Below, in pieces: positions 1 to 8,545 of a stretch of DNA of 44,249 nt. Location of the stretch: assembly GCA_028280575.1 (NCBI GenBank), contig JANQLN010000138.1, forward strand, positions 1 to 44,249, written 5' to 3'. Position 1 is the first letter of the stretch; each line of letters begins with the position of its first letter. The notes beneath the pieces were generated by a model that saw nothing but the letters and a program-made list of their open reading frames with translations, did no database searches and had not been told where the DNA came from. Made by a program: the position numbers and the translations under genes. The stretch is from Clostridia bacterium (GTDB lineage Bacteria > Bacillota > Clostridia > Acetivibrionales > STF1-152).

Positions 1-62
1 TTTAACTTTTTTTTAAAAAACCCTTGACAACTATTAGCTGGTCTAAATTCATTCCCAATGAT

Positions 63-120
63 AACTGTTTCACTATACACATAAATCTTCTCAATGTTAA
101 AAATCGGGAAACTCAAAAAA
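63..120 (+). repeat. Dispersed repeat R2, copy 1
   Basis: A stretch of about 56 nt that recurs at 15247-15303 with roughly 50 of 56 positions identical. The shared core runs from a GTTTCA-YTATACA segment through AATGTTAAAAAT to AAACTCAAAA. It lies in the non-coding sequence beyond the 3' end of the MBOAT gene. I see no open frame and no strong inverted repeat in it, so it could be a remnant of a small mobile element or a conserved regulatory segment. The rest of 1-152 holds nothing else I can identify. Confidence 0.6.
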
Positions 121-152
121 ATTCATTATAGCACGGCATAATCATATATTTT

Positions 153-1568
153 TTAAAATCTGAAATATATGAATGGATTGAATGTTGAACCTACAAGAAA
201 GATTATTGATACTAAAAATATAATAATTAATGAAAAATCACTGGCATAAGCTGCTATACTGCTTTTTTCAGCAGCTTTATATGTAACCTTATTTATAAGA
301 GGAGCCGCAAAAATTACAGCCAAAACAAAATATGGCATAACAGGCATTACATTATCATTTACAAATAAAAACTCATTTATATTACTTTTATTGTATATAA
401 ACATCTGTCTCAAAAACAGAAACATATTGTTTAAAGATTCAACTCTGAAAATGACCCATCCGGTAACAAATATGGAAATTGTGTAGATATGTCTTAGTAA
501 TGCAGGTATTTTATCAAACAGCTTTAGTAATAAGAATTTTTCAAAAATCAGGAGCAAAGCATAATATAATCCCCATAATACGTAGTTCCAGCTTGCACCG
601 TGCCATAATCCTGTTATTACCCAGACAATTAACAGATTTCTTGCAAGCGTCTTTACTTTTACGCGGTTTCCGCCGAGGGGAATATATAAGTAATCCCTAA
701 ACCAGGTACTTAATGAAATATGCCATCTTCTCCAAAAATCAGTAATGCTCTTTGCAATATATGGATAATTGAAATTTTCCGGAAAATTAAAGCCGAACAT
801 TTTCCCCAAACCTATTGCCATATCACTATATCCTGAGAAATCATAATATATCTGAAATGAATAAGCGATAGCTCCAGTCCATACTATCAGGGTACCGCTT
901 TTTGAAGGGTCATTATTAAACACTGCATCTGCAAATATCGCCATGTTATTTGCAATTATAATTTTTTTTGCAAATCCTGAAATGAATCTTTTCAATCCCT
1001 CATAAAACCCAGCCAGTGTCTCCTCTCTTAAGGCAAGCTCGTCAGAAATGGATATATACCTTACGATAGGACCTGCTATAAGCTGTGCAAACATGGACAA
1101 ATATGTAGCCAGCGAAATTATGTTTTTATTAACGGCAACTTTTTTCCTATATACATCTATTACATACGATAAGATTTGAAATGTATAAAAGCTGATTCCT
1201 ATCGGCAATGGCAGATTTCCTGCCTCATATTCAATATTAAGAAGAGCTGTGATGCTTTGTATGAAAAAGACTGCATATTTAAAATATATTAAAAGGCTTA
1301 AGCTGAATACAATTGAAATGATCAAATACATCCTTGCCTTTTTTGGATTACCTCCTTCATTATGCTTATTTATAATTAATGCAAAATAATAATTTGCTAT
1401 GATGGAAATTATCATCAGCAAAACATATACAGGTTCTCCCCAGGCATAAAAAAACAATGAAAACGTCAACAATATAATATTTTTATTATTACGACTCTTA
1501 ACCAAATAATAAATAAGGATAAGTAAAGGTAAGAACACACACACAAATGTTAAACTGCTAAAAACCAT
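153..1568 (-). CDS. MBOAT-family O-acyltransferase (AlgI-like)
   Basis: Polytopic membrane protein of 471 residues, the usual length for the AlgI/DltB-like branch of membrane-bound O-acyltransferases. These enzymes move acetyl groups across the membrane onto polysaccharide or other envelope polymers. The family landmarks are present in order: the YSDMAIGLGKMFGF segment, the FWRRWHISLSTWFRDYLYIPLGG block, and the catalytic-histidine region GLWHGASWNYVLWG. Many hydrophobic helices alternate with short loops. The start is an ATG preceded by TAGGAGC. It follows the DHHW-family gene by 25 nt on the same strand, the standard pairing of an AlgI-like acyltransferase with an AlgJ/AlgX-like partner, so the two are probably co-transcribed. 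The acceptor polymer cannot be told from sequence. Confidence 0.93.
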   Translation of the reverse strand: MVFSSLTFVCVFLPLLILIYYLVKSRNNKNIILLTFSLFFYAWGEPVYVLLMIISIIANYYFALIINKHNEGGNPKKARMYLIISIVFSLSLLIYFKYAVFFIQSITALLNIEYEAGNLPLPIGISFYTFQILSYVIDVYRKKVAVNKNIISLATYLSMFAQLIAGPIVRYISISDELALREETLAGFYEGLKRFISGFAKKIIIANNMAIFADAVFNNDPSKSGTLIVWTGAIAYSFQIYYDFSGYSDMAIGLGKMFGFNFPENFNYPYIAKSITDFWRRWHISLSTWFRDYLYIPLGGNRVKVKTLARNLLIVWVITGLWHGASWNYVLWGLYYALLLIFEKFLLLKLFDKIPALLRHIYTISIFVTGWVIFRVESLNNMFLFLRQMFIYNKSNINEFLFVNDNVMPVMPYFVLAVIFAAPLINKVTYKAAEKSSIAAYASDFSLIIIFLVSIIFLVGSTFNPFIYFRF

Positions 1569-1593
1569 AATAAGCTCCTATTAAGCAAAATTG

Positions 1594-2979
1594 CTACTCT
1601 ACAAGGAAAACATCATTTATAAAAAAATTGATATTACCCATAAAAAGGACATCTTCTATACCGTTTTTTTCAATGTACTCTTTCAAATTAAATTCTTTTT
1701 TGCACTGACTTTTATAAAACCGCATATCTACTACAAAAGTCTTGTTGTAATGTGATGCAATAAGCTCATTAATTGGATTCGAATATGATTCAACTACCAT
1801 TAGTAGATTTTTTTTATTATTCGAAAAATCGTATATTAATTCACCAAAGTTGCCTCCAAAAAAATAGTTATACGGGTTATGACTGTCAGGTATTACCATT
1901 TGCCTGTCATATTCACTTTCCTTGTACCCGTAGGTTGATTTTTCTCCATTTACATATACAATGTACGGGGGCAATTCATATGAATAAACACTAAAAATAT
2001 CAAATTTATCATAGCTGCCTATTGCCACACTGTTAGAACCTACATAATGCACATTTTCCAATGTATATTTACCTGTTATTTCAACCGGCTTGCCGGTAAT
2101 ATTTAAAAGGTCTCTTATTTCATGATAGCCTTTGTATGAACCTTCACAATTCCAATGCATGTCAGTTTTGAAATTGTATTTCATGTGTTTTTCATAACTA
2201 TCTATTTTAAACCTGTTAAATGATATTTTATCGTCCAGGTTGTCAGTAAAAACTGAATTTATCTCATCTAGATATTTTTGATAATCTTTCATAAAGGCAA
2301 CTCTTTCTATATGATATATATAAAAATTAACATTTTCATTTTTACTCTGAATCATATTAAATATCTGGATTCTTTTTTCAAGTGCGGGTCTGAATGCTGC
2401 AATATCAGGTTTGTCCATAAATAATAAAAATCCTGTGTCTCCGAGCTCAAATATCCTGCTGCCCAAAGGCTTCAGGGTAAAAGCCGGCGGCGAATGTGTA
2501 TTTGCATTAATTTTTACGGGCGAGGCTTCAGGTGCTTTGTTTTCATTGTATGAAATGCCATTATCCATAATGGGTTTACCTGGTTGAAATAGTATGGTAC
2601 CTGCTGTCTTTTCAGTATGTATATTTTCTGCTTTTATTTCTTTGGTGCTGTCCTCTTCAGCTTTATCTAAAATTTCATTATTAACATACGTTTCATTCAT
2701 ATATTTTATCATTAGATAGTTAAACATCTTAGTATTATTAAGCTTAACAGTGTTAAATATTTTTTTGAATTCCTTTGCAAAAAAGATTTGATCATTTAAT
2801 GCATTTTCAAAGTTGTCTTGATAAGTAGATGCAATATAAGCTGACATATTAAATTCAGGTATTTTATTCAGACTTCTGTTTTCATCATATGAGATATCAA
2901 GTTGTCCCCTTGCCAGCATACTTGCCGGCAGCATAATAATAATCAAAAAAAACAAAACAATAAAAACTACATTTTTCAA
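1594..2979 (-). CDS. DHHW-family exported protein (AlgJ/AlgX-like SGNH-fold partner of MBOAT)
   Basis: 461-residue protein with an N-terminal membrane anchor or signal sequence (residues about 4-23), followed by an extracytoplasmic domain. Early on it has the family's YDENRSLNKIPEF-type motif. Near residue 275 it has TDMHWN, the DHHW-family signature equivalent to the catalytic DxxH of AlgJ/AlgX. Proteins of this kind act outside the membrane in polymer O-acetylation together with an MBOAT protein, here encoded 25 nt downstream. The middle part, residues about 95-175, is low-complexity, Lys/Glu/Pro-rich and variable. The start is a TTG with a weak GTGGTG ribosome site. No polymer biosynthesis genes are adjacent, so the substrate is unknown. 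Confidence 0.85.
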   Translation of the reverse strand: MKNVVFIVLFFLIIIMLPASMLARGQLDISYDENRSLNKIPEFNMSAYIASTYQDNFENALNDQIFFAKEFKKIFNTVKLNNTKMFNYLMIKYMNETYVNNEILDKAEEDSTKEIKAENIHTEKTAGTILFQPGKPIMDNGISYNENKAPEASPVKINANTHSPPAFTLKPLGSRIFELGDTGFLLFMDKPDIAAFRPALEKRIQIFNMIQSKNENVNFYIYHIERVAFMKDYQKYLDEINSVFTDNLDDKISFNRFKIDSYEKHMKYNFKTDMHWNCEGSYKGYHEIRDLLNITGKPVEITGKYTLENVHYVGSNSVAIGSYDKFDIFSVYSYELPPYIVYVNGEKSTYGYKESEYDRQMVIPDSHNPYNYFFGGNFGELIYDFSNNKKNLLMVVESYSNPINELIASHYNKTFVVDMRFYKSQCKKEFNLKEYIEKNGIEDVLFMGNINFFINDVFLVE

Positions 2980-3098
2980 TACAATGACACCACTTTGAAT
3001 TTTTTTTTTAGTAAATTACAAGTTAAGTATAGCAAAAAATATCAGTAATTTAAAGAGGTGCAAACAACAAAAAAGATTACAGGTATGGCTTTAAAAAT

Positions 3099-3126
3099 AA
3101 AAAAAGGCACATAACGCGCCTTTTTT
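3099..3126 (-). terminator. Rho-independent terminator of the fumarase/DUF1858 operon
   Basis: AAAAAAGGC and GCCTTTTTT form a 9-bp stem around a loop of about 9 nt, with T-tracts on both sides. It sits just beyond the DUF1858 stop codon at the end of the minus-strand operon and could also act on the plus strand. Confidence 0.8.
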
Positions 3127-3147
3127 ATTTTTATGAAAACAGCAATC

Positions 3148-3354
3148 CTATTCCTTGTTTTCAATATAATCATTCAATTCCTGTACAAGCTTTTCCGAAT
3201 CAATACCATGTACCAAGCATGCATCTTCAATGCTTTCACCTGAAGCAGACGGACATCCCAGGCAATGCATACCGTTTTTTAAGAAAATGGGTACCGTACC
3301 CTCATCCATTTTCAGAACATCAGAAATTATCATATCTCCTGTTATTTTTGCCAT
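3148..3354 (-). CDS. DUF1858 domain protein (small disulfide/redox domain)
   Basis: 68-residue protein matching the whole DUF1858 domain. It starts with the typical ITGDMIISDVLKMD segment and carries a CLGC motif (CxxC) in the sequence NGMHCLGCPSASGES. The family is found alone or fused to hybrid-cluster and other redox proteins; its biochemical role is not settled. The start ATG has GGAGG eight nt upstream. It is the third gene of a minus-strand run after the two fumarase subunits and is followed by a terminator. Co-transcription with fumarase is an inference from spacing (82 nt). Confidence 0.9.
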   Translation of the reverse strand: MAKITGDMIISDVLKMDEGTVPIFLKNGMHCLGCPSASGESIEDACLVHGIDSEKLVQELNDYIENKE

Positions 3355-3436
3355 TCATATACCTCCTTCCAATTCAATTGACATAAATCAGTTCTATTAT
3401 ACACCATAATTATGCAAAATACACTATCATTTTTAT

Positions 3437-4012
3437 TTAAGCACGGGGCTCTATCTGCCCTCTTTTTCCGTACCTTTCTCTTGCTGTCTTATACAAGTCT
3501 TTTCCTGTGCTGTCTATAAGGACAACTGCCGGAAAATCTTCAACAAAAAGCCTTCTCACCGCTTCTGCTCCCAGGTCGGGAAACGCAATCAATTCCTGGC
3601 TTTTTATTACCTTTGAAATCAATGCACCCGCACCTCCTACAGCGCCAAAGTATACGGCACCATATTCAACCATTGTTTTTACCACTTCTTCACTTCTGCT
3701 TCCTTTGCCTATCATTCCCCTCAATCCTTTTTTAATCAGAGCCGGAGCAAACGAATCCATTCTGCCGCTTGTTGTAGGCCCGGCAGAACCTATAACTTGT
3801 CCGGGCTTTGGCGGACATGGTCCCACATAGTAAATAATCTGGTTTGACAGGTCAAATGGAAGAGGCTCTTTTTTCTCCATCATTTCTACAATCCTTTTAT
3901 GTGCAGCATCCCTGGCAGTATATATTATACCGCTTATTAATACATTTTGCCCGGCATAAAGGGTTTTTACCTTTTCCTTATCTAAGGGCGTCCGTATTTT
4001 AATTTTTGTCAT
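3437..4012 (-). CDS. Fumarate hydratase class I, beta subunit (C-terminal domain)
   Basis: 191-residue subunit equivalent to the C-terminal half of class I iron-sulfur fumarases and tartrate dehydratases. It shows the GPCPPKPGQVIGSAGPTTSGRMD region and the KGSR motif of the family, and the conserved FPAVVLIDSTGKDLY segment near the C terminus. With the alpha subunit just upstream it would interconvert fumarate and malate. The alternative, L(+)-tartrate dehydratase, cannot be excluded from sequence alone, but the genes lack tartrate-specific neighbours. AAGGAGGAG lies directly before the start ATG. An aspartase gene lies 11 kb away, so fumarate could come from aspartate in this organism. Confidence 0.92.
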   Translation of the reverse strand: MTKIKIRTPLDKEKVKTLYAGQNVLISGIIYTARDAAHKRIVEMMEKKEPLPFDLSNQIIYYVGPCPPKPGQVIGSAGPTTSGRMDSFAPALIKKGLRGMIGKGSRSEEVVKTMVEYGAVYFGAVGGAGALISKVIKSQELIAFPDLGAEAVRRLFVEDFPAVVLIDSTGKDLYKTARERYGKRGQIEPRA

Positions 4013-4077
4013 AGCTCCTCCTTGTTAACATTTGTTAATCATACCCTGCTCCCCCGCTGCTTCAATAAAATGACCTT

Positions 4078-4917
4078 TTATATTATCACTTCAAGGTGCC
4101 TGGACGCGTGACAATTAATATTCACAGCTACCGGCAATCCGGCTATGTGGGTGGGAAATACATCAATATTAACGCCCAGTGCGGTTACCTTTCCGCCTAT
4201 ACCGGACGGTCCTATCCCCAGGCAATTTATTTTTTTCAGCAATTCTATTTCCATATTTTTAATATGTTCAAGCTCATTATATATTCCCAGCGGCCGGGTT
4301 AATGCTTTTTTAGACATAAATGCGGCTTTTTCCATAGTACCGCCAATCCCTACCCCTACTACAACAGGAGGACATGGATTGGAACCGGCCTTTTCAATTG
4401 TATTTATAATGAATTTCTTTACTCCGTCTTCACCGTCAGACGGCTTCAGCATAGCCAGTGCACTCATATTTTCACTGCCAAATCCTTTAGGGGCCAAAGT
4501 TATTTTTATTTTACTGCCTTCTTTTATATCATAATGTATAACTGCAGGTGTGTTATCTTCCGTGTTCTTTCTAATAAAAGGGTCTTTCACAACTGATTTG
4601 CGAAGATACCCATTTTTATAACCTCTCCTGATCCCCTCATTTATTGCCTGTGTCAAAGCTCCATTTTTTATATGTACATCTTGTCCCAATTCAACAAAGA
4701 CAACTGCCATACCTGTATCCTGGCATATGGGAATGCCTTCGTTCCTGGCAATTTCAGCATTTTTAACAAGGATATCAATTATTTCCCTTCCCAAACCGGA
4801 CTCTTTTTCATACGCCTTTTTCAGAGCCATTTCAATATCCGGTTCCAGGCATGTATTTGCCCTTATACACATTTTTTCTAAAGCTCCGGTAATTATTTCT
4901 GCATCTATTTCCCTCAT
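4078..4917 (-). CDS. Fumarate hydratase class I, alpha subunit (N-terminal, Fe-S domain)
   Basis: 279-residue subunit corresponding to the N-terminal domain of class I fumarase. The three cysteines that hold the catalytic [4Fe-4S] cluster are visible: C65 in PICQDTG, C182 in GSNPCPP and C269 in VNINCHASRH. The IGPSGIGGKVTALGV region near residue 235 is also typical. Oxygen-sensitive two-subunit fumarases of this type are common in anaerobes. It is the first gene of the fumA-fumB-DUF1858 run, with a sigma-A-like promoter about 55 nt upstream, divergent from the universal stress protein gene. Confidence 0.93.
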   Translation of the reverse strand: MREIDAEIITGALEKMCIRANTCLEPDIEMALKKAYEKESGLGREIIDILVKNAEIARNEGIPICQDTGMAVVFVELGQDVHIKNGALTQAINEGIRRGYKNGYLRKSVVKDPFIRKNTEDNTPAVIHYDIKEGSKIKITLAPKGFGSENMSALAMLKPSDGEDGVKKFIINTIEKAGSNPCPPVVVGVGIGGTMEKAAFMSKKALTRPLGIYNELEHIKNMEIELLKKINCLGIGPSGIGGKVTALGVNIDVFPTHIAGLPVAVNINCHASRHLEVII

Positions 4918-4971
4918 ATAAATTCACCTTCAAACTAGTAAATATATTAAAACAAGCTAATACACTATAAA

Positions 4972-5000
4972 ATTTTACTATTTAAACGATATCAAATCAA
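4972..5000 (-). promoter_or_regulatory. Predicted sigma-A promoter of the fumarase operon
   Basis: On the minus strand TTGATT is followed after 17 nt by TAAAAT. Spacing is ideal and the position suits the fumarase alpha start at 4917. Confidence 0.5.
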
Positions 5001-5016
5001 GTTAAGTAAAAATTAA

Positions 5017-5045
5017 TTCCAATAAAATTTATTTTTTGATATAAT
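5017..5045 (+). promoter_or_regulatory. Possible promoter of the universal stress protein gene
   Basis: A perfect TATAAT at 5040-5045 lies about 40 nt ahead of the TTG start at 5084. The matching -35 (TTCCAA, 17 nt upstream) is weak. Confidence 0.45.
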
Positions 5046-5083
5046 AAAAGTGCTTGAAACTAGTTTTTGAAAGGAGCATAATT

Positions 5084-5470
5084 TTGAATAATAACAGCAG
5101 TAACATACTTGTGTGTGTTACTCAACAAAAAACGTGTGAAAGGCTTATTCACGAGGCAGTTAAACTTTTAGAAAAGTATAACGGTACTCTTCATGTTCTC
5201 CATGTTGCCAAAAATAATTGGAAATTCCTAGATAATGACAGGGAGGGGGAAGCACTGGATTATTTATTCAGTATTTCAAAAAATGTGGGAGCAAATTTAA
5301 CTGTGCTGAGGTCCGAAGACATAACAGGTACTATAAAAAAATATGTAATTGATAATGGGATTGGCTGTATTGTACTGGGAGAATCACCTGAAAAAAACAG
5401 CAGCCGCAGTATAATATCAAAGCTTGAAAGAACCCTTATTAAAGCTGAAATCAAAGTTATCCCACAGTAA
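5084..5470 (+). CDS. Universal stress protein (UspA/KdpD-Usp-like)
   Basis: 128-residue single Usp domain. It opens with the beta strand NILVCVTQQKTCERLIHEA, which resembles the Usp domain found in KdpD sensor kinases. It ends with GCIVLGESPEKNSSRSII, a loop resembling the GxxG-x9-G(S/T) nucleotide-binding motif but not perfectly matching it. The frame is open from a TTG at 5054. I prefer the TTG at 5084 because AAGGAG lies 7 nt before it and nothing suitable precedes the earlier codon. It is likely monocistronic, divergent from fumarase. The function is a cytoplasmic nucleotide-binding stress protein; the ligand is unknown. Confidence 0.85.
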   Translation: MNNNSSNILVCVTQQKTCERLIHEAVKLLEKYNGTLHVLHVAKNNWKFLDNDREGEALDYLFSISKNVGANLTVLRSEDITGTIKKYVIDNGIGCIVLGESPEKNSSRSIISKLERTLIKAEIKVIPQ

Positions 5471-5536
5471 ATTCCATATTTGCGACAAATTTTTTAAAAA
5501 AAATAGTGCTGTAGACCTAAATTCCTTCTAAAAGCC

Positions 5537-5574
5537 TTGACTTCAAGCACTTTTCATTATAAAATATTGTCGAA
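5537..5574 (+). promoter_or_regulatory. Predicted promoter of hup with an overlapping Spo0A-box-like site
   Basis: TTGACT at 5537-5542 and TAAAAT at 5560-5565 are spaced by 17 nt. TGTCGAA at 5568-5574, the core of the Spo0A-binding consensus, falls over the expected transcription start. The promoter is well supported; the Spo0A site is a seven-base match only. Confidence 0.55.
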
Positions 5575-5600
5575 TTCCAAATATAGGAGGTTTTAACTAA

Positions 5601-5876
5601 ATGAATAAGACAGATTTAATTAACGCTATTGCTGCTAAGTCAGGTTTGAACAAGAAGAACAGTGAAGCTGCCCTCAATGCTTTCACATCAACTGTTGAAG
5701 AATCGCTTGCAGGAGGAGAAAAAGTTGTTCTAGTGGGTTTCGGTACTTTTGAAGTCAGGAAGAGGGCTGCTAGAAAAGGCAGGAATCCTCAAACTAAGGA
5801 AGAAATAATGATACCTGCTTCGAAAGCTCCCGTCTTCAAGGCTGGAAAAGTCCTCAAAGATAAAGTTAATAAATAA
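5601..5876 (+). CDS. DNA-binding protein HU
   Basis: 91-residue bacterial histone-like protein of normal length and sequence. [19 protein letters not shown] starts the helical dimerisation part, and the [18 protein letters not shown] segment forms the DNA-binding beta arm with its conserved RNP. HU bends and compacts DNA in the nucleoid. AGGAGG lies nine nt before the ATG. A strong promoter precedes it and a strong terminator follows directly, so it is a single-gene transcription unit. Confidence 0.97.
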   Translation: MNKTDLINAIAAKSGLNKKNSEAALNAFTSTVEESLAGGEKVVLVGFGTFEVRKRAARKGRNPQTKEEIMIPASKAPVFKAGKVLKDKVNK

Positions 5877-5890
5877 TGCATTTTGTCGAG

Positions 5891-5931
5891 AATAAAAGCC
5901 TGTAATTAAATTACACAGGCTTTTATTTTTT
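5891..5931. terminator. Bidirectional terminator between hup and aroA
   Basis: AATAAAAGCCTGT and ACAGGCTTTTATT form a perfect 13-bp stem followed by a T-run on the plus strand and preceded by A residues. It lies between the convergent hup and aroA genes. Confidence 0.9.
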
Positions 5932-7202
5932 TAATCTTTAAATTCAACTCTTCCCCCGCACTTAACAGCCAAGTCTGCAAAATCAGGAAATGTAACATTA
6001 ACAGCTTCTGCCGTATCAATTAATGTCTCCCCTTTTGCAGCCATACCGGCTACGGCAAGTGCCATTACAATCCTATGGTCACCGTATCCGTTTAAGCTCC
6101 CTCCGCTAAGGACACTTTTTCTAATAACAAGTCCGTCATCCAGCTCATAAATATCAGCACCCATTTTACCCAGTTCACTGCACATGGCTTTTATCCTGTC
6201 GGTTTCCTTAAGTCTTGCCTGGGGAACATTCAAAAGCCTTGTTTCCCCTTCAGCAAAGCATCCGGCAACAGCCAGGGCAGGCAGTGCGTCCGGTATATCA
6301 TTCATGTCTATTTCCCTGCCTGTTAAATTCAATCCTTTTACAGAAATTGCACTGCTGTATGCTGATACCTTTGCCCCCATACTCTCAAGTATTTCCAGGA
6401 CCCTTTTGTCTCCCTGGGTATCATTTATATCTAGATTTGACATCAATATTTCACCTTTGGAAACTGCTGCCATAACAGAAAAAAATGTGGCAGAAGAAAA
6501 ATCTCCCGGTATACAGGCATCAAATGATTTATAACTATATCCCCCGCTGTTCTTAAATACTTCATAATTATCATTTATCCAATCAACGGATTGATCTTCC
6601 AGCCATTTAAGAGTCATATCAACATAGGGTACTTCATTGAGACGTAAAATATTAATTTCACTCTCTCCTTTTATCAAGGGCATGGCGATTAAAAGTGCAG
6701 AAAGGTATTGGGACGAAACAGCATCAAGGTCTGTTTTGCCGCCGCAAAGCCCACCTTTGACCACTACAGGCGCCATTCCATTCTTCCTGGTGGCAAATGC
6801 TTCAGCTCCCAAATTGTTTAGAGCTTCCATCAACTGGCTTAAAGGCCTTGCCCTTATCTGTTCATCCCCTGTAAGCACAGTCCAGCCGTCACACAGTCCT
6901 GCTGCTGCTGCTGCAAACCTCAATGTGGTGCCGGAATTGCCTACATCAATTATATTTTCGGGTGTTCTGGGTTTACCTGAGGTCCCAACCACAGTTATTC
7001 TGTCGCCATATCTTTTTATATCAGCTCCAAATGCCCTGCAGCACTCTAATGCGGATAATGTATCCTGTGAAATTAAAGGGTTAATAATTGTAGATGACCC
7101 CTTTGCCAATGAAGCTATAAAAAGGGCCCGTATAGTATGTGATTTAGAACCGGGTATTGTAATGCTACCTTTAATATTGGATTTTTCTGCTTTTAAAACC
7201 AA
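5931..7202 (-). CDS. 3-phosphoshikimate 1-carboxyvinyltransferase (EPSP synthase)
   Basis: About 423 residues, normal for AroA. It catalyses transfer of enolpyruvyl from PEP to shikimate-3-phosphate in aromatic amino-acid synthesis. The N-terminal IPGSKSHTIRALFIASLA block (substrate-binding lysine), the VGNSGTTLRFAAAAAGL motif and the C-terminal YGDHRIVMALAVAGM motif are all present. The open frame extends seven codons further to 7223. I prefer the TTG at 7202 because AGAAAGGA lies about 10 nt before it. It follows the rRNA methyltransferase gene on the same strand by about 60 nt and is probably co-transcribed. No other shikimate-pathway gene is in the window. Confidence 0.95.
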   Translation of the reverse strand: MVLKAEKSNIKGSITIPGSKSHTIRALFIASLAKGSSTIINPLISQDTLSALECCRAFGADIKRYGDRITVVGTSGKPRTPENIIDVGNSGTTLRFAAAAAGLCDGWTVLTGDEQIRARPLSQLMEALNNLGAEAFATRKNGMAPVVVKGGLCGGKTDLDAVSSQYLSALLIAMPLIKGESEINILRLNEVPYVDMTLKWLEDQSVDWINDNYEVFKNSGGYSYKSFDACIPGDFSSATFFSVMAAVSKGEILMSNLDINDTQGDKRVLEILESMGAKVSAYSSAISVKGLNLTGREIDMNDIPDALPALAVAGCFAEGETRLLNVPQARLKETDRIKAMCSELGKMGADIYELDDGLVIRKSVLSGGSLNGYGDHRIVMALAVAGMAAKGETLIDTAEAVNVTFPDFADLAVKCGGRVEFKD

Positions 7203-7262
7203 TATAACACCGTCCTTTCTCAAGAACAGATTATATTACAACAACCATCCGATGTCAATCAC

Positions 7263-8399
7263 TTATGGTCTTGGCGGAGGCGGTCCGTAGTATTGATAAT
7301 AATTGCATTTGATCATTCCATTATACAGCTTTCTCTTTTTATCCGCCTTTTTACCGAAAAGCTTTTCAAATTCCATGTTTGAAGTCAAAATATAATAGGA
7401 CCAGGTGTCAAAATCCTTAAACTTTTTACCTATGGACCTGTATAATTCTTCGGCTTCTTTCTTTTTACCCAAACGTTCACCATAAGGAGGGTTACAAATA
7501 ATAACACCATACTTGTACCTGGAGCTGATATTTGCGGCATCCATATTTTGAAAATGAATATCTTTTATAACACCGGCTTTTTTCGCATGATATCTTGCAA
7601 GCTCCAGCGAATTATTATTAATATCAGTTCCCTGTATTCTTAAATTCCCGTCAGTTTTAATCAGGTCATAAGCCTCTTCCTTTACCCTTCTCCACATCCC
7701 CTTATCTATATTGGGCCAGTTCTCGGAAACAAATTCTCTATTGAGTCCGGGAGCTATGTTTTTTCCTGCCAAAGCAGCCTCTACAGGTATTGTTCCGGAG
7801 CCGCAAAAAGGGTCCCATAATAATCGGTCCTCTTTCCACCAGCTTAAAAGTATCATGCCGCAAGCAAGTGTCTCTTTTAACGGTGCATCGCCTACAAGCT
7901 TTCTATATCCCCTTTTGTGCAGTCCCTTACCGCTCGTGTCAATGGAGAGTGTTACCCAGTCCTTTAAAACAGTAACCATAATCCTGTATTTAGGTCCTGT
8001 TTCGCTGAACCATTCCAGTTTATATTTTTTTTTCAGGCTTTCAACAACAGCTTTTTTTATAATGGCCTGGCAATCAGGTACACTTGCAAGTTTGGAGTTG
8101 AGAGAATCTACTTCAACGGGAAATTCGGCGTCTTGGGGCAGCCAGCTTGCCCAATCCAATGCCTTTGTTTTCTCAAACAGCTCCTCAAAAGACAATGCTT
8201 GAAAATCCCCAATTTTTAAAAGAACCCTTTCAGCCGTCCTAAGCCAAAGGTTACAGCGGCAAATATCCGAAACGTTACCTGCAAAGGTAACTCTTCCATC
8301 TTCTAAAAACTGGTCATGATAACCCAATTGCTTAAGCTCTCTTCCTAAAACAGCTTCAAGGCCAAAAAGACAAGGGGTTACAAGCTGCAATTTATCCAT
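7263..8399 (-). CDS. THUMP-domain class I RNA methyltransferase (RlmL/YpsC-like)
   Basis: 378-residue protein with an N-terminal THUMP RNA-binding domain (residues about 1-160) and a C-terminal SAM-dependent N2-guanine methyltransferase domain. The catalytic motifs are clear: LLWDPFCGSGTIPVEAALAG for SAM binding and IICNPPYGERLG, the NPPY motif used by N-methylating enzymes. The family, represented by YpsC and the RlmL N-terminal half, methylates 23S rRNA. The C terminus ends in a proline-rich GPPPPRP tail. Start ATG. It is upstream of aroA on the same strand. Confidence 0.9.
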   Translation of the reverse strand: MDKLQLVTPCLFGLEAVLGRELKQLGYHDQFLEDGRVTFAGNVSDICRCNLWLRTAERVLLKIGDFQALSFEELFEKTKALDWASWLPQDAEFPVEVDSLNSKLASVPDCQAIIKKAVVESLKKKYKLEWFSETGPKYRIMVTVLKDWVTLSIDTSGKGLHKRGYRKLVGDAPLKETLACGMILLSWWKEDRLLWDPFCGSGTIPVEAALAGKNIAPGLNREFVSENWPNIDKGMWRRVKEEAYDLIKTDGNLRIQGTDINNNSLELARYHAKKAGVIKDIHFQNMDAANISSRYKYGVIICNPPYGERLGKKKEAEELYRSIGKKFKDFDTWSYYILTSNMEFEKLFGKKADKKRKLYNGMIKCNYYQYYGPPPPRP

Positions 8400-8545
8400 A
8401 GTTTTCTCTCCCGGATTTTATGTTGTCTTTATTTATTGTAATAAATATACCTTTTTCTTTTTTAAGTTTACCATAACTTATGATAATATTACAAATTAAA
8501 GGTGTAAATATTGTAAATTAATATTTATTAGAAAACTGTTATAAC

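Noticed and set aside
3437..4917. L(+)-tartrate dehydratase instead of fumarase
   Set aside because: The families cannot be separated with certainty by eye, but there is no tartrate transporter or regulator nearby, so fumarase is the simpler call.
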